From Culex pipiens pallens (taxonomy: Eukaryota; Arthropoda; Insecta; Diptera; Culicidae), in contig NC_068939.1 in NCBI RefSeq assembly GCF_016801865.2, forward strand, positions 115,842,090-115,906,089: a stretch of 64,000 nt of DNA. Direction: 5' to 3'. Position numbers and translations under genes: made by a program. The notes under the pieces are model-generated. The model saw only the letters and a program-made list of their open reading frames with translations. It was not told the origin of the DNA and searched no databases. This document shows, piece after piece, positions 43,805 through 56,799 of this stretch; the first letter of the stretch is position 1; every line of letters begins with the position of its first letter.

Positions 43805-45993
43805 CGGTTTTAAAAATAAAAATGTTGAAAAAATAGGGTTTTTGGTGGTTTTTGTCAATTTCTATAATTCTTGAGCATAAAAATGTATCATGAGACACTC
43901 TGTAACATTTTTGATAATAAATATATTTTATCACAACAATTTGATGTTTATTTTGAATCTGTAGGTTATTTTGTACACAAATAATCAAGTAAGCATATCA
44001 TGCATAAGCGATGTGAAGTCTGAGTCGGAGTCCCTGATTAAGGTCTTTTTAAAGAGTTTCAATTGGAGTCGGCAAATTCTCAGAAGCCGTCAACAACTTT
44101 TTTTTATGGACATTGTTGTTAAAAATGTTGCATTATACTCGTTGCAAAACTTGGTTTTTCAGTTTCGGTTTATTCAACTTGCACATCAAAAATCAACTCT
44201 AGGAAAATGAGACAACTTCGCCTTTAGCGGGTTTCAAAGTGGAACAGAGCCAACCAAATAGCAGCACCGTAATAGCTATATTAGATGTAGTTTTCTCTTC
44301 TTCTTGTTTTTACTCCACCGTAAAGCTTCGCCCCGGGCATCACTGCTGGGAAGACACCATCGACATCATCATCGTCATCATTCCAGCGGGAGACAAACAG
44401 CTTTTCCCATCATTGACGTCGGTATAATATCTTCTCAATTTTATGACAGGATATTAATTACGAGCGCAAGCTCGGCGAAAGTCGCGGGTTGATGGCGGAA
44501 TAATTTGAATAAGAAAAAAAAACTGCATTAGAAAAGAGTTTGACGAAGACGTGTTGCACCCAAATGAAAGTTCATTTGGCATTTTTCGAGACGTCTGTTC
44601 ACTTCACCATCGGATTTCAATCCTGAGATATTCAACAAAAACCAAAAAAAAACTCCATTCATTGTTGTCGCTCTTTATATGAAAGAAGTTTTGATCAGAT
44701 CGTGCAATCTTGATAAACCTTAAAAATTGATGCAGGTGCATCAACTGGTAAAAGGGAATTCAGTCAGAAGACGTCTTGACACACCTACCTGATCGACAAC
44801 TATAAACAATTTTGATTATAACTCTGGACTCTGGCAATCAAATTCAACTAAACTTCGGGACAATGCCCAGATCGGTCATCCGAACAAAACGTGTTTGTTT
44901 TTGTTTACATTGCGTGCTCTATTTTTTGTTTATTCAAGGTCAAACATTAAAACGCGTTTTTTTGGAACTGCGAAATGACAGATGCGACAAGTTAGCACGA
45001 TCACGTCGATTTGCTGGCTCAGAAGTTTTCTAATTTCCCCGTTTGGGTGTATAATCAAGATTGAGTTGTTAATTAATACCGAAGATGGGCCATCGATCCA
45101 AACATCCTGGTCCCCGCGTCCCACCGAAAACGGGGAGGTGTTGGCCATCGTTTAGGCAGCGAAAATCGAGTGTAAATTCTGTCGATTTGAGCTAATGCGG
45201 ATCCTTAACGATATGGCTGCTGCAGCAGCATTGTTGTCGAGTAATGGGGCCATAAATTTGAGCCAGTGGATTTTTTTTTAATGAATAATGTATCTCTTCA
45301 CAGCCTTGGCCATCCAAGGACAACAAATGACAAAGCCTTAATTAGAAAAGTTTTTTTTTCTTCGCATCACAACAAAGGAATTTGTTTGTTACCAGCGCTG
45401 GTATCGTGGGTTGTGAAAGAAGATGATTTTACAGCTCATTTCTGCTTTGGCTGCTTCAACATCATCATTGGATGTCAAATTTATGAACCGTTTTGTTCAT
45501 TGACACGGATATTATCCGTAATGGGCATGGTGTGTGATAAAATATGCTAGCATCAGTAAAGGCTCTAGAACCCTAATTTTCAAAACAATTTGATGAAATA
45601 AGTATTTTTTTTCTTTTATAGTTTGCTGTCAATTGCAAAGACAAATCTTTATATGTTGAAAAACGACACTTGAGTTTTGAAATTAATCGTAATGTCATTT
45701 TGTCTGGCAAATTTCTATAATCCAATTTTCAACTGTTTGAAGTTAATCTATTATATCCGAGTATGGGTACATAACAAGGGAAATGCGTAATAATAGCTTT
45801 CTCTGGTATCAATACCAAATTTTGGTATTCCTGGACCCTTTAAAATTTGTCTTAAGGATTATGCAAGAGCAAAATGTGCTATCATACCAATTTGAGGTAT
45901 TGTTTTGATATTTTGGAATTCTTTTGGTATAACAGTATTTTATCAAATTCCTCTGAAACTAGGGAAAAATTATGATCAATTTTGACAAAATAA
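43805..45993. other. Unique DNA with repeat fragments, no gene
   Basis: A GGAGTC-type fragment lies at 44025-44080, a short CAT/CGT run at 44362-44382, and the 36055-36200 repeat is present inverted at 44815-44965. The end (about 45810-45993) is AT-rich and partly repeated after the next element (49265-49330), with segments such as AAATTCCTCTGAAACTA. Confidence 0.4.
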
Positions 45994-46375
45994 TTGGGTA
46001 ATTCTCTACCAACTCACACGAAAACGGGAAAAGTTGCCCCGACCCCTCTTCGATTTGCGTGAAACTTTGTCCTAAGGGGTAACTTTTGTCCCTGATCACG
46101 AATCCGAGGTCCGTTTTTTGATATCTCGTGACGGAGGGGCGGTACGAACCCTTCCTTTTTTGAACATTCGAAAAAAGAGGTGTTTTTCAATAATTTGCAG
46201 CCTGAAACGGTGATGAGATAGAAATTTGGTGTCAAAAAGACTTTTATGTAAAATTAGACGCCCGATTTGATGGCGTACTCAGAATTCCGAAAAAACGTAT
46301 TTTTCATCGAAAAAAACACTAAAAAAGTTTTAAAAATTCTCCCATTTTCCGTTACTCGACTGTAAAAATTTTTGG

Positions 46376-48137
46376 AACATGTCATTTCAATTCAATTCAA
46401 TTCGGTTTTATTGTTGAATAATCAAGATACAATGAGTTATTTTGAAGTGCATAACAGAGTTTTGGAGTTCCTTACAGCTGTGTGTTGCATCATAATCCAT
46501 GTAGGAACAATTATGTCTTTAACTAAGGCACTAGCAAGAGTAAGAAAAAACTATAAAAAACTTACAGAAATTGCAAAGGAAAGGGGATAGAGGAAGAGAG
46601 AGCTTATATCTAGATCACAGGTAATTTATCCTTTGTAGATGTGTTTGATCATCAGTTCCCCAAGGGCCAGGAATTGTTCTGCCTTGTTCCGGCAGCTCCG
46701 AAACCGCGTCATCATCTCCCCCGCGAGAGTAAAGAACTCTGGCAGGGTGAAGAGATCTTCCCCGGTGACTTCTTGCTGGGCCGTACTGCCGCTACCGGCA
46801 GCGACCACGCTGGCGAACGAACGCTGAGTTCTCCGCTGGAACCGTACGCTGTCCAGCTGCAGGAACGGCTGCGCTCGTACTTCGCTGAGGATAGTGGGAC
46901 GCTGCTGCTTTCTTCTTCCTCTTTTCCTGCTCCTCGAGGTAGGCCTTGCGCGCGACGCATCCGCGGTAATTGCCGGTATGGTTGCCGTCACAGTTCGCGC
47001 ACTTTACGCGCGGCTTGGTTTGTTCTGCCTTGTCCCCCAAGTCTGCCTTTCGTGGCAGTGCGCACGCCTCCGAGAGGTGTGACTCACCGCACTTCACGCA
47101 GCGGGGCCGGAGGTTGCAGTTCCGCGAGCCGTGGCCGAATTTCTGGCAACGGTGGCATTGCGCTACGTCCGTCGGGTTCTTGGTGTAAAACCGCCAGTTT
47201 ACCCAAAAACCGTCCAACGTTTTAGTCCGCCGCAGGTCTTGGATCTTGACGGTGCCGCGGTCGAAGTACAACAGGTACAGTGTGTGTGTACCTGTTACCG
47301 TTGTCTTGCGCGAGAGCACCTTAATCTCCCGTGGTTTTATTCCGGCGTCCGAAAGGTGACCCTTCAGGTCGGAGATCGGACGGTCTTGATAACCCTGCAA
47401 GACGACCTTAACAGGGGGCTTCTCGGGGTTGAATGTGTAGAAGTTGAAGTTGCTACGCTTCAATTCTTCAAACACCAGGTCGAAATTCTTTTTGGTCAGT
47501 GTGATCACTTGCACTGCCGACTTACCGATTTTCAGACAATATCCGAGGCCTTCCAGCAACTCGTCAACATCGTCCGCTAACGTGTCCAAAACAAAAATTG
47601 GAGGTGGTCTACGTTCCGCTGGAGAGTTGTTCTTTTTTGACGTCGGCACTTTTTTCCGTGCACGACCATCATCGTCGTCGTCGTCGTCGGTAGTGCTGCT
47701 ACCGTCAGAGTTGTTATTTTCTTCGTCGTCGCTCAGCATCTGGAACTCGTTCCTGATGGGGATGTTGGCGGATGTTGATGTGCCGCTGGTCGTGGCACCG
47801 GAAGTACCGGAACGGGTTCACACTGGTGATCTTGGGACATATCCGGGATGTAGTAACTTTTTGTCGATGCCTTCAGCGCTGACGCTCTCCTGCGCGATGG
47901 CGGCCGACACGGCGTTGGTTTGTTTACCTTTTTGCACACGGCCGGTAGACAAACTTTGCGGGTTTTTCGAGGCCGCACTCGAACTGCCACGGCCACGGCC
48001 GGCCTTTGGCATGCTGGAGAAGCAAACTCGCGGGTAACCACAATCAATTACGGCGAAAAAAATCGAAAAAACGATGGAGCACTGAGCACTAGCTGCATGC
48101 TCTAGTGCGTACACGGAGGGAGCTGAACATGTCATTT
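46376..48137 (-). mobile_element. Second full-length gag-only LINE relative (family A)
   Basis: The element (46388-48125) lies between exact copies of AACATGTCATTT (46376-46387 and 48126-48137). It has the same start (CAGCTCCCTCCGTG) and the same 3' end (AATAAA, complement at 46407-46412, then GAATTGAATTGAATTG) as the copy at 20103-21860. Different target sites and TSDs show two separate retrotransposition events of the same gag-only structure. Confidence 0.92.
46626..48033 (-). pseudogene. Decayed family A gag gene
   Basis: This is nearly identical to the intact gag at 20216-21616 but broken twice. First, after YVPRSPV a CGA codon has become TGA (stop at 47818-47820), a C-to-T change at a CpG. 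Second, a 20-bp deletion near 46825, bounded by the direct repeat GCGTTC, shifts the frame after PAENSAF; the remainder, with the DLFTLPEFF motif, continues in another frame to 46626. Between these lesions all three zinc knuckles are intact. An added Ala pair and a Tyr substitution are seen in the linker (KKKAAASHYPQ). It is probably not functional. Confidence 0.88.
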
Positions 48138-49091
48138 TATGGAAAATTTAATGTACTTTTCGAATCTATATTGACCCTGAAGGGTCAACAAAATTTTTCT
48201 TTTTAATTTTCGTGTTTTTTCCTAACTTTGCAGGGTTATTTTTTAGAGTGTAACAATGTTCTACAAAGTACAAGTAGAGCAGACAATTACAAAAATTTTG
48301 ATATATAGACACTAGGGGTTTGCTTATAAACATCACGAGTTATCGCGATTTTACGAAAAAAAAAGTTTTGAAAAAGTTACTTTTTGCGTTTCTATTTGTT
48401 TTGTCGTCCGTGTCTGTCGCGGTTGACCATGAACGGCCATGATCGATGACGACCAACTTTTTCAAAACTTTTTTTTCGTAAAATCGCGATAACTCGTGAT
48501 GTTTATGAGCAAACCTCTTATGTCTATATATTAAATTTTTTGTAATTGTCTGCTCTACAACTTTGTAGAACATTGTTACACTCTAAAAAATAACCCTGCA
48601 AAGTTAGAAAAAACACGAAATTTTGAAATGAAAATTTTTGTTCTAAATGAAAAAATGACCCTTCTGGGTCAATAAAGATTCGAAAAGTACAATAAATTTT
48701 CCTTAAAATAACATGTTCCAAAATTTTTTACAGTCGAGTAACGGAAAATGGGAGAATTTTTAAAACTATTTTAGTGTTTTTTTTTGATGAAAAATACGTT
48801 TTTTCGGAATTCTGAGTAGGCCATCAAATCGGGCGTCTAATTTTACATATAAGTCTTTTTGACACCAAATTTCTATCTCATCACCGTTTTAGGCTGCAAA
48901 TTATTGAAAAACACCTCTTTTTTCGCATGTTCAAAAATGGAAGGGGTCGTACCGCCCTTCCGTCACGAGATATCAAAAAACGGACCTCAGATTCGTGATC
49001 AGGGACAAAAGTTACCCCTTAGGACAAAGTCTCACGCAAATCGAAGAGGGGTCGGGGCAACTGCTGTGTGAGTTGGCGGAGAATTACCCAA

Positions 49092-49800
49092 CTAATTTTG
49101 CGCTAAAATGATGTCTCAAAGCGAATGCTTTCATTGAAAATCGGAAATTTCAAACTTGATTTTAAGCATTTTTGATATACCCCCTAAAGAAATGACTTGA
49201 AATTGTGGAAAATTTTCTAAGTCAGGTGGCATCCATTTTGGTATTATTTCGGTATTGAAAGGTTCATAAAATTCCTCTGAAACTATGGAATTTTTTTTAT
49301 AAATTTTGACGAGATAAATAATTTTGCGCTAAAATGACTTGAAACCCAAAAATGTTAAAAAATTTAAATTTTTTTATATACTCACTAAGATTTTTTTTGA
49401 AATCTTTGAAATTTCTCTAAGTCGGGATGACCAAATACTTTGAAAAACGAGTTAATCGACAGATTATTGAATTTTGGTGAATTTCAATCCAGTTTCATTT
49501 TAGTAACACTTATTTTTCAATCTTGTTATTTTTCAGAATCTTCAAGAACTTCAAGCACAGGCCGTTTATCAATGACAAATGCATTCGATGTGGTGAAGAA
49601 TATCACTAAGAACAACATGGAATCATCAGCTGCGTAGATTTGGCTGATGCTACTGCTGCACTAAAAATTCCACATACAAGACTTTGGTATGATTTTATGG
49701 TATTTTACTATCTATTACTGGGCAACCAAGAGCACATTTTGGTCGCTGTTATTTGCCCAAGTAATACCAAAATTTGATATTCCCGTGTTATTTACCCCTG
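49092..49800. other. AT-rich repeat remnants flanking the foldback
   Basis: Part (49265-49330) repeats sequence found left of the foldback (about 45930-46008). ACCAAATTTTGG-like palindromic text lies at both outer sides (45815 and 49767). This may be an older element into which the foldback inserted. Confidence 0.35.
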
Positions 49801-50100
49801 CTCGGGCAGTTGGCTTTGGCTCGATCCCAGACGGTCCCGGTGGCTTTTTTTTCAAGACGAGATTTGCCTGATCACCGTCGGATGGGGAAGTAAATGTTGG
49901 CCCCGGTTTAGCCTAGAGGTTAGGTCGTTAGCTAAGTCCAGGTGTAAGAGTCGTCTCCCAGGGTCCTGACTCGGTGGTGTCGCTTGTAGGCAGTTGGATT
50001 CACAATCCAATGCTCTTCAGTTCTAATCTCGGGGTGAATGAAAGCTTAGGTTTAAAAAGAGGTATGCAATCGCTTCAACAATCAAGGTACAATAAGATTG
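49801..50100 (+). mobile_element. Truncated, diverged Twin-type SINE
   Basis: It matches the Twin copy at 43364-43795 from the first B box (GGCTCGATCCCAGACGG) through the second unit (GGTGTCGCTTGTAGGCAG) to TAAAAAGAGG. The 5' head is missing and no clear TSD was seen. Confidence 0.75.
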
Positions 50101-51985
50101 TGTTTTTTAGTCCATTTTGTTTAATTTTTTTTATTATTTACAAATATGAACTCTTTTGAAATTCACAAAAAAAATCTAATCCAGAAAAGGTAGATCAAAT
50201 TGAGCGCTCTAGTTTGAAGCAAAGAACAATGAAACTAAAACCAATCAATTTTATGTGTGTTTCGATTGTGCTGCAAACTAATCTCGATTCGTACCTCGTA
50301 CGGTCCAAATATGTGTGTGCAGGACCTGTCCCAGTCAAATTACGGAGGGAAATTTATTTTCACCGGTGCCGGCCCCCTCGGGCTGTCTTTTATTTTAAGG
50401 ATCGTGCCATAAATCAAATCTCCTCTCAGACCAGCCACAGCCCACGCCGGCAACGAAACGAATGAATATCTTGCAGCTGACATTTCAATTCCGGAATACA
50501 AATCAAAATTTTCATCCATTCTTTCAATTACTTATTTATTTCTTCGGCTCTCTCTTGGTCCCACTTGGTCCCTTTCCCGCCCAAAACCCGGTCGCCATAA
50601 ATTTGGAGCTTGCCAGGCATTAGTGTTCAACTTGTCCCTATAAAGAGGCTGCTGTCGACCACAATTTCGTTTACGTACAAACGCACAGAGCTGGAAATAT
50701 GTCCTTGTCCTCCAGGCCCGGGCTGAGTCACCAAGCAGCATTGTAGTTGCGCTTCTCGGTACTCTTGAATCGCTTTTGTTTTCGAACCGACTCGACTATG
50801 GATGATAATAAGTTAAGCAAAAGTTGAAAAATAGGAATCCAGATAAAGGAAAACTGGCTTTGTCCTTGAACGGGCACGGAAAGTTTGATCAACTCATTTG
50901 ATTTTTGGCTGCAATTATATTTGAACTGCAATTTTCTAAATTTATTTTTTTGCATGCAAATTGTTCCAAATTCAGTGTTCTTTCTTATTTTGCCTACGAT
51001 TTAATTGTGCGTTGTCAACCTTTATCAAATTCTTCAAATTTGGAATCAGACTACAAAAGAATGAATAAAAAAAACTTTTTTTTAATATATAACTCTTCAC
51101 GTTTCCGTGAAGGTTTGCTGTAATTCAAACGAGCTTAGTGGTTCCAAGATCTGGCAACCTCTTCTCAAGATATGGCCATATAGGTGATATTAATGTACTT
51201 TCCGAAGAATTATTAATACAGTGGAAATTGTTTCCAGACCTTTTGTTTGATCCATTATGGGTACGAAGAGAGGAAGGCATCAACCACACAGGCGTATTAC
51301 GTTAGTTTGAATAACTCTATTAGTCCTATTAGTCACGTTTGAACTCCGCAAAATCTCATCAATATTTGCCCCTCACTCTGGTAAAACTCGGGAAGCCCGT
51401 CCGAAACGCTAGTCAAACAATTATTTCGAGCTTTTCCGTGGGGAATTCCGAAGCTGCAGAAAATCGGAGAAAGTTTGTTCCCTCGCGGATAACTGCGGGT
51501 CGGCGGGAGGAATTGCATGAAAATGCGTTTTTCGTGCTCCTCAGCCTGGAAGCGCAGTTCTGCACTCCGAAACTCAACCACCACCACCACGACTGACACT
51601 ACCACCACCGAAAAGCCGTCAGAAGAAGTTTTTTTCCCCCCAGCAAAAGGGCTTCCTCCCGCGGGGCACTTCCGGTGAGCTTTCCCAGCGTACACGCGGT
51701 GCGCTACGAATGAAGAATTCAAACATTTCCTCGCAACAACAACGACTGCAACTGCAACTAGACTAGAATGGAAAATAAGAAAAAGAAAAAAAAAGTTGAT
51801 GGTGGTTGGTTGGTGCTGTTCAAATCTGTTTCAGATCTCCGAGGAGAATTCCAGAAAGAAAAAGATTCTCCCTTTCAACAAGCGCAATAAAAGCAGAGCT
51901 ATCACGTTGAATGTTGGCAAGCCCTCGAGGATGGTGGTTTTTGTCTCTGCTGTTGGGCGTTCTGGGGGTAGGCCCTAAATTATGG
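50101..51985. other. Unique non-coding DNA, no gene seen
   Basis: No recognisable gene or element. A short CCA-rich patch lies at about 51580-51610. Confidence 0.4.
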
Positions 51986-51989
51986 AGTC

Positions 51990-52107
51990 AAAAAACAAAA
52001 AACAAATAAAAACAAAAAACAAATAAAAACAAAAAACAAATAAAAACAAAAAACAAAAAACAAAAAACAAAAAACAAAAAACAAAAAACAAAAAACAAAA
52101 AACAAAA
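51990..52107. repeat. (ACAAAAA)n microsatellite with interruptions
   Basis: Heptamer-like ACAAAAA units, some with an ACAAATAAAA variant at the left, directly adjoin the octamer array. Confidence 0.9.
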
Positions 52108-52742
52108 ATGATTTTATGATTTTATGATTTTATGATTTTATGATTTTATGATTTTATGATTTTATGATTTTATGATTTTATGATTTTATGATTTTATGAT
52201 TTTATGATTTTATGATTTTATGATTTTATGATTTTATGATTTTATGATTTTATGATTTTATGATTTTATGATTTTATGATTTTATGATTTTATGATTTTA
52301 TGATTTTATGATTTTATGATTTTATGATTTTATGATTTTATGATTTTATGATTTTATGATTTTATGATTTTATGATTTTATGATTTTATGATTTTATGAT
52401 TTTATGATTTTATGATTTTATGATTTTATGATTTTATGATTTTATGATTTTATGATTTTATGATTTTATGATTTTATGATTTTATGATTTTATGATTTTA
52501 TGATTTTATGATTTTATGATTTTATGATTTTATGATTTTATGATTTTATGATTTTATGATTTTATGATTTTATGATTTTATGATTTTATGATTTTATGAT
52601 TTTATGATTTTATGATTTTATGATTTTATGATTTTATGATTTTATGATTTTATGATTTTATGATTTTATGATTTTATGATTTTATGATTTTATGATTTTA
52701 TGATTTTATGATTTTATGATTTTATGATTTTATGATTTTATG
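52108..52742. repeat. Perfect (ATGATTTT)n array, about 79 units
   Basis: An 8-bp unit is repeated for about 635 bp with no visible substitution or indel. It runs directly on from the ACAAAAA array. Confidence 0.97.
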
Positions 52743-55306
52743 TTTCAAAATTGTTTTTTTATGTATGAGAATGTAAAAATTGTATAAGAATGACTTAACG
52801 ACTTTTTATTTTAGTAAAAATCGCATTCATTCCAATGAAAAATTAGCTAAACTTCTCGAAAGAAAAACTTTATAGAAGATACAAATTTTTGAAAACTAGA
52901 ATGCAGATCAAGATCCTTGGAAAGTTATTTCAACAATGCTTTAAAATGATTCATTTCAACTTAATCGCAAACTGCGTAATCTACGTCCAGGTTATCGTTT
53001 TAAGCAACCCAATGCGCGATGAAAGCCCCCCAGTCAGGCACATAAAAATTATGAACAATAATGGCATAGTGAATGGGCTAAGTGCACCAAAAGCGAAAAT
53101 GGAAAACTTTCGCCCAAATAGAACACCAAATAGCAGAAGCAGCACCAGCAGTAGCATCGAGTGAAACAGAACAGAGTGCTTATGGCTTTTAGATTTCATA
53201 ATGAGATATTCCAGCCAAGCAAGCAAAAGGGTGGAGCTGGAGATTCTACAATCCATTCGAAAAATCCCCTCCCCCCCACACCTCATCCGATTTTGTGTTC
53301 TATCCCGGGGTGGTTAATTGGTTGGCACCACTTGGGCACTTGGGGAGCGGGTTTAGAGAGGGAGAAGGGTATAATAATTTGGAAACACCCACTCGAAAAA
53401 AGAGTGCTTCTTCAGATGGGGCTATTTGTTGCCCTCGTTTTTGGCAGCAGCATCAGCACTTTGTGTGTTTTGCTGTTCAGCTTTGCTTCAGGGCTGCTGC
53501 AGTTTGCAACGATTTCAACGCTCGTCAGCCAACACTTTCAGGCTAGGTTTTTTTTTTAGTGCGCTCTTCTGTTTAACTTTTCATTCATCATTGAATTGAA
53601 CGACCCTGTACTTGTTGAATGTTAAAGGTGGGGAGGTTTTTATATTAGTCGTTTTAACTATTTTTTAAGCATATCACTAAAGTCACGCCACGCCTTAGAA
53701 CTTTTTTTTTCAAATATCTTCATGTCATTTTATGGGAAATTATATGTTCTTTTCGAAACAGTGATAACCCAGAGAGGTTAATTTTTTATTTAGAACAATA
53801 AGTTTCATTTTAAAATTAAGTGTTTTTGTATTTTTCAGGGTTATTTTTAAGGGTGTAACAATGTTGTACAACAGATAAAGATAACAAGGTAACCAAAAGG
53901 TAACCAAAAAGGTAACAAGGTAAGGGTAAGGGCAACTTTTTCCAATTTTGTGTGAGTTTGGGCTATCACACCTAATAAAATCTTGATTCCTCCACACAAT
54001 AATCACAATGGTTCGTTTTTTCATTATCGGAGGTCGAAATCGGCACCTTCCCCGAACAATGGCGTAATTTGTCTCGCCACAAAAATACATGAAATTTCGG
54101 GAGCTAATGCTTACAGAGAAGGTTCTACAAAACCAAACCAAAATAGGATTCGTCCTACTCGGAACAATTAATCATTTGCGGCTCTGTTTTTGCTCAGCTT
54201 TGCGTGAGTTGCGAACGAGTTACGGCGGACGAAGAAAGCGAAAATAGAACTTTTCCGCAATGACGGGAGACATTTGTAATAATCCAAAGTACCTGTACGA
54301 CAAGTTGGGGGACAAGTTTATCGAGTAGCTGAGGAGTCCTTGATGGTTGGGGGTAACGATTTGACCTGGATTTATGTGGGGTTTGTTTGGCAAAGAAAAC
54401 TGTCTTTAATCTATCTTTAAAACATTGAATTCCGCAATGGTATCCATCAAGGCTTTAACGTTACAAACCAATCAGAAACGGAGCCAAAATCTGCCCCGGG
54501 CTAAACACCAATTGTTTGACTTCCGGTGTGACAGCAACGTTCCATCACTATCCGGTTTCCACCCTCGCTTCAACAACATCGGCTTTACTGATGTTCATGT
54601 TACACGGTAAATATATTTTATATTATTTGACGGAGTTTAAATTTCTTTTCAATATCATGTTAAAAAAATCTTGATCTTAAATTTCAAAATGTGTCGTTAA
54701 CGTGTATTTACTTAACATGTCTTCACATTTAATAGAAACAAATTTCTTAGTGATCAAAGGTTGTGACATATCAATTTCAAAAAATACTTACTGTCGCTCG
54801 CCAGCGATCGCAAAAGAAGATGAAGCACCTCGAGGGCACTGACTGGCGGAGACTACGACAGTCAACGAGCAGGAGCAGGAAGTCAATCAGCCCATTTCCA
54901 ATTCAAATTTCACTCCATTAGCCTGTAACAAACAAAACTTTATTACCGATTCAATCAATTTTCTATTCAGCCCATACTTTTACGGGTTATCTTTCCACTT
55001 TGCCAGTCTTCTGGAATTGCCTGGCCCTGGCGCAAACCGAATGTCAAAGTTCTGTCTCTGTGTGTGTGTCGGCTTTCTTTTTGGAAAACAAAAGTTTGGC
55101 CTGGCTCCTCTTGGTGGCTTGCTCCGAAATTGGATGCTAGCGGCAGGAATCGGAATGGTAGCCTGGGGTGAAATGGGCCAAACTAATGCATTTTTGTGTT
55201 TGAAAGGAATCTTTAAATCTAGAGTTTTTTTTTATTAGGTCCTATAAACATATGAAAGACAATAGTTTATTGGTCCTTTTCAAAAAAAAACTCTGGAAAT
55301 CATTAT
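52743..55306. other. Mostly unique non-coding DNA with one MITE fragment
   Basis: Bases 53704-53870 (CATGTCATTTTATGGGAAA...AGGGTGTAACAATGTTGTAC) match the inner part of the 45994-49091 foldback arms. A GGTAACCAAAA short repeat lies at 53886-53930. No coding sequence was recognised. Confidence 0.45.
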
Positions 55307-56223
55307 AACTTCAAATCTTCAAATCTTCAAATCTTCAAATCTTCAAATCTTCAAATCTTCAAATCTTCAAATCTTCAAATCTTCAAATCTTCAAATCTTC
55401 AAACCTTCAAATCTTCAAATGTTCAAATGTTCAAATCTTCAAATCTTCAAATCTTCAAATCTTCAAATCTTCAAATCTTCAAATCTTCAAATCTTCAAAT
55501 CTTCAAATCTTCAAATCTTCAAATCTTCAAATCTTCAAATCTTCAAATCTTCAAATCTTCAAATCTTCAAATCTTCAAATCTTCAAATCTTCAAATCTTC
55601 AAATCTTCAAATCTTCAAATCTTCAAATCTTCAAATCTTCAAATCTTCAAATCTTCAAATCTTCAAATCTTCAAATCTTCAAATCTTCAAATCTTCAAAT
55701 CTTCAAATCTTCAAATCTTCAAACCTTCAAATCTTCAAAACTTCAAATCTTCAAATCTTCAAATCTTCAAATCTTCAAATCTTCAAATCTTCAAATCTTC
55801 AAATCTTCAAATCTTCAAATTTTCAAATCTTCAAATCTTCAAATCTTCAAACCTTCAAATCTTTAAATCTTCAAATCTTCAAATCTTCAAATCTTCAAAT
55901 CTTCAAATCTTCAAATCTTCAAATCTTCAAATCTTCAAATCTTCAAATCTTCAAATCTTCAAATCTTCAAATCTTCAAACCTTCAAATCTTCAAATCTTC
56001 AAATGTTCAAATCTTCAAATTTTCAAATCTTCAAATCTTCAAATCTTCAAATCTTCAAATCTTCAAATCTTCAAATCTTCAAATCTTCAAATCTTCAAAT
56101 CTTCAAATCTTCAAATCTTCAAATCTTCAAATCTTCAAATCTTCTAATCTTCAAATCTTCAAATCTTCAAATCTTCAAATCTTCAAATCTTCAAATCTTC
56201 AAATCGTGCTTTCCATTTAATTA

Positions 56224-56326
56224 GGGCACAAAACTTTTGTAAACAAGAGTGTATCCCTCTCACACCTTATGCAAACTGTCATTTGAGTGAAAGGGATACA
56301 CTATTGTTTACAAAAGTTTTGTGCCC
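56224..56326. mobile_element. 103-bp MITE inside the octamer array, copy 1
   Basis: Inverted ends GGGCACAAAACTTTTGTAAAC and the complement, then GTATCCCTCTCAC and an inverted partner, form a hairpin. The flanks ATCGTGCTTTCCATTT and TTTTGAAATGTTAGGCTCC are unique DNA carried with it. Confidence 0.85.
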
Positions 56327-56696
56327 TTTTGAAATGTTAGGCTCCAAATCTTCAAATCTTCAAATCTTCAAATCTTCAAATCTTCAAATCTTCAAATCTT
56401 CAAATCTTCAAATCTTCAAATCTTCAAATCTTCAAATCTTCAAATCTTCAAATCTTCAAATCTTCAAATCTTCAAATCTTCAAATCTTCAAATCTTCGAA
56501 TCTTCAATTCTTCAAATCTTCAAATCTTCAAATCTTCAAATCTTCAAATCTTCAAATCTTCAAATCTTCAAATCTTCAAATCTTCAAATCTTCAATTCTT
56601 CAAATCTTCAAATCTTCAAATCTTCAAATCTTCAAATCTTCAAATCTTCAAATCTTCAAATCTTCAAATCTTCAAATCGTGCTTTCCATTTCATTA

Positions 56697-56799
56697 GGGC
56701 ACAAAACTTTTGTAAACAAGAGTGTATCCCTCTCACACCTTATGCAAACTGTCATTTGAGTGAAAGGGATACACTATTGTTTACAAAAGTTTTGTGCCC
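56697..56799. mobile_element. 103-bp MITE inside the octamer array, copy 2
   Basis: Identical in length and nearly in sequence to copy 1, and exactly 473 bp away. The same unique flanks are present (one A-to-C difference in TTTCATTAGGG), so it arose by duplication of a segment and not by a second transposition. Confidence 0.85.

Larger units (their letters stand above)
45994..49091. mobile_element. Foldback MITE (about 1.35 kb) interrupted by a gag-only element
   Basis: The outer ends are TTGGGTAATTCTC (45994) and its complement (to 49091). The arms are inverted copies over their full length, sharing ATCCGAGGTCCGTTTTTTGA-type text, GGTGATGAGATAGAAATTTG, AGTGTAACAATGTTCTACAA and AAAATCGCGATAACTCGTGA. 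The centre is near 48425-48435. The left arm is split by the retroelement at 46388-48125. It is non-coding. Related single arms lie at 10781-11040, 35592-35725 and 53704-53870. Confidence 0.85.
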
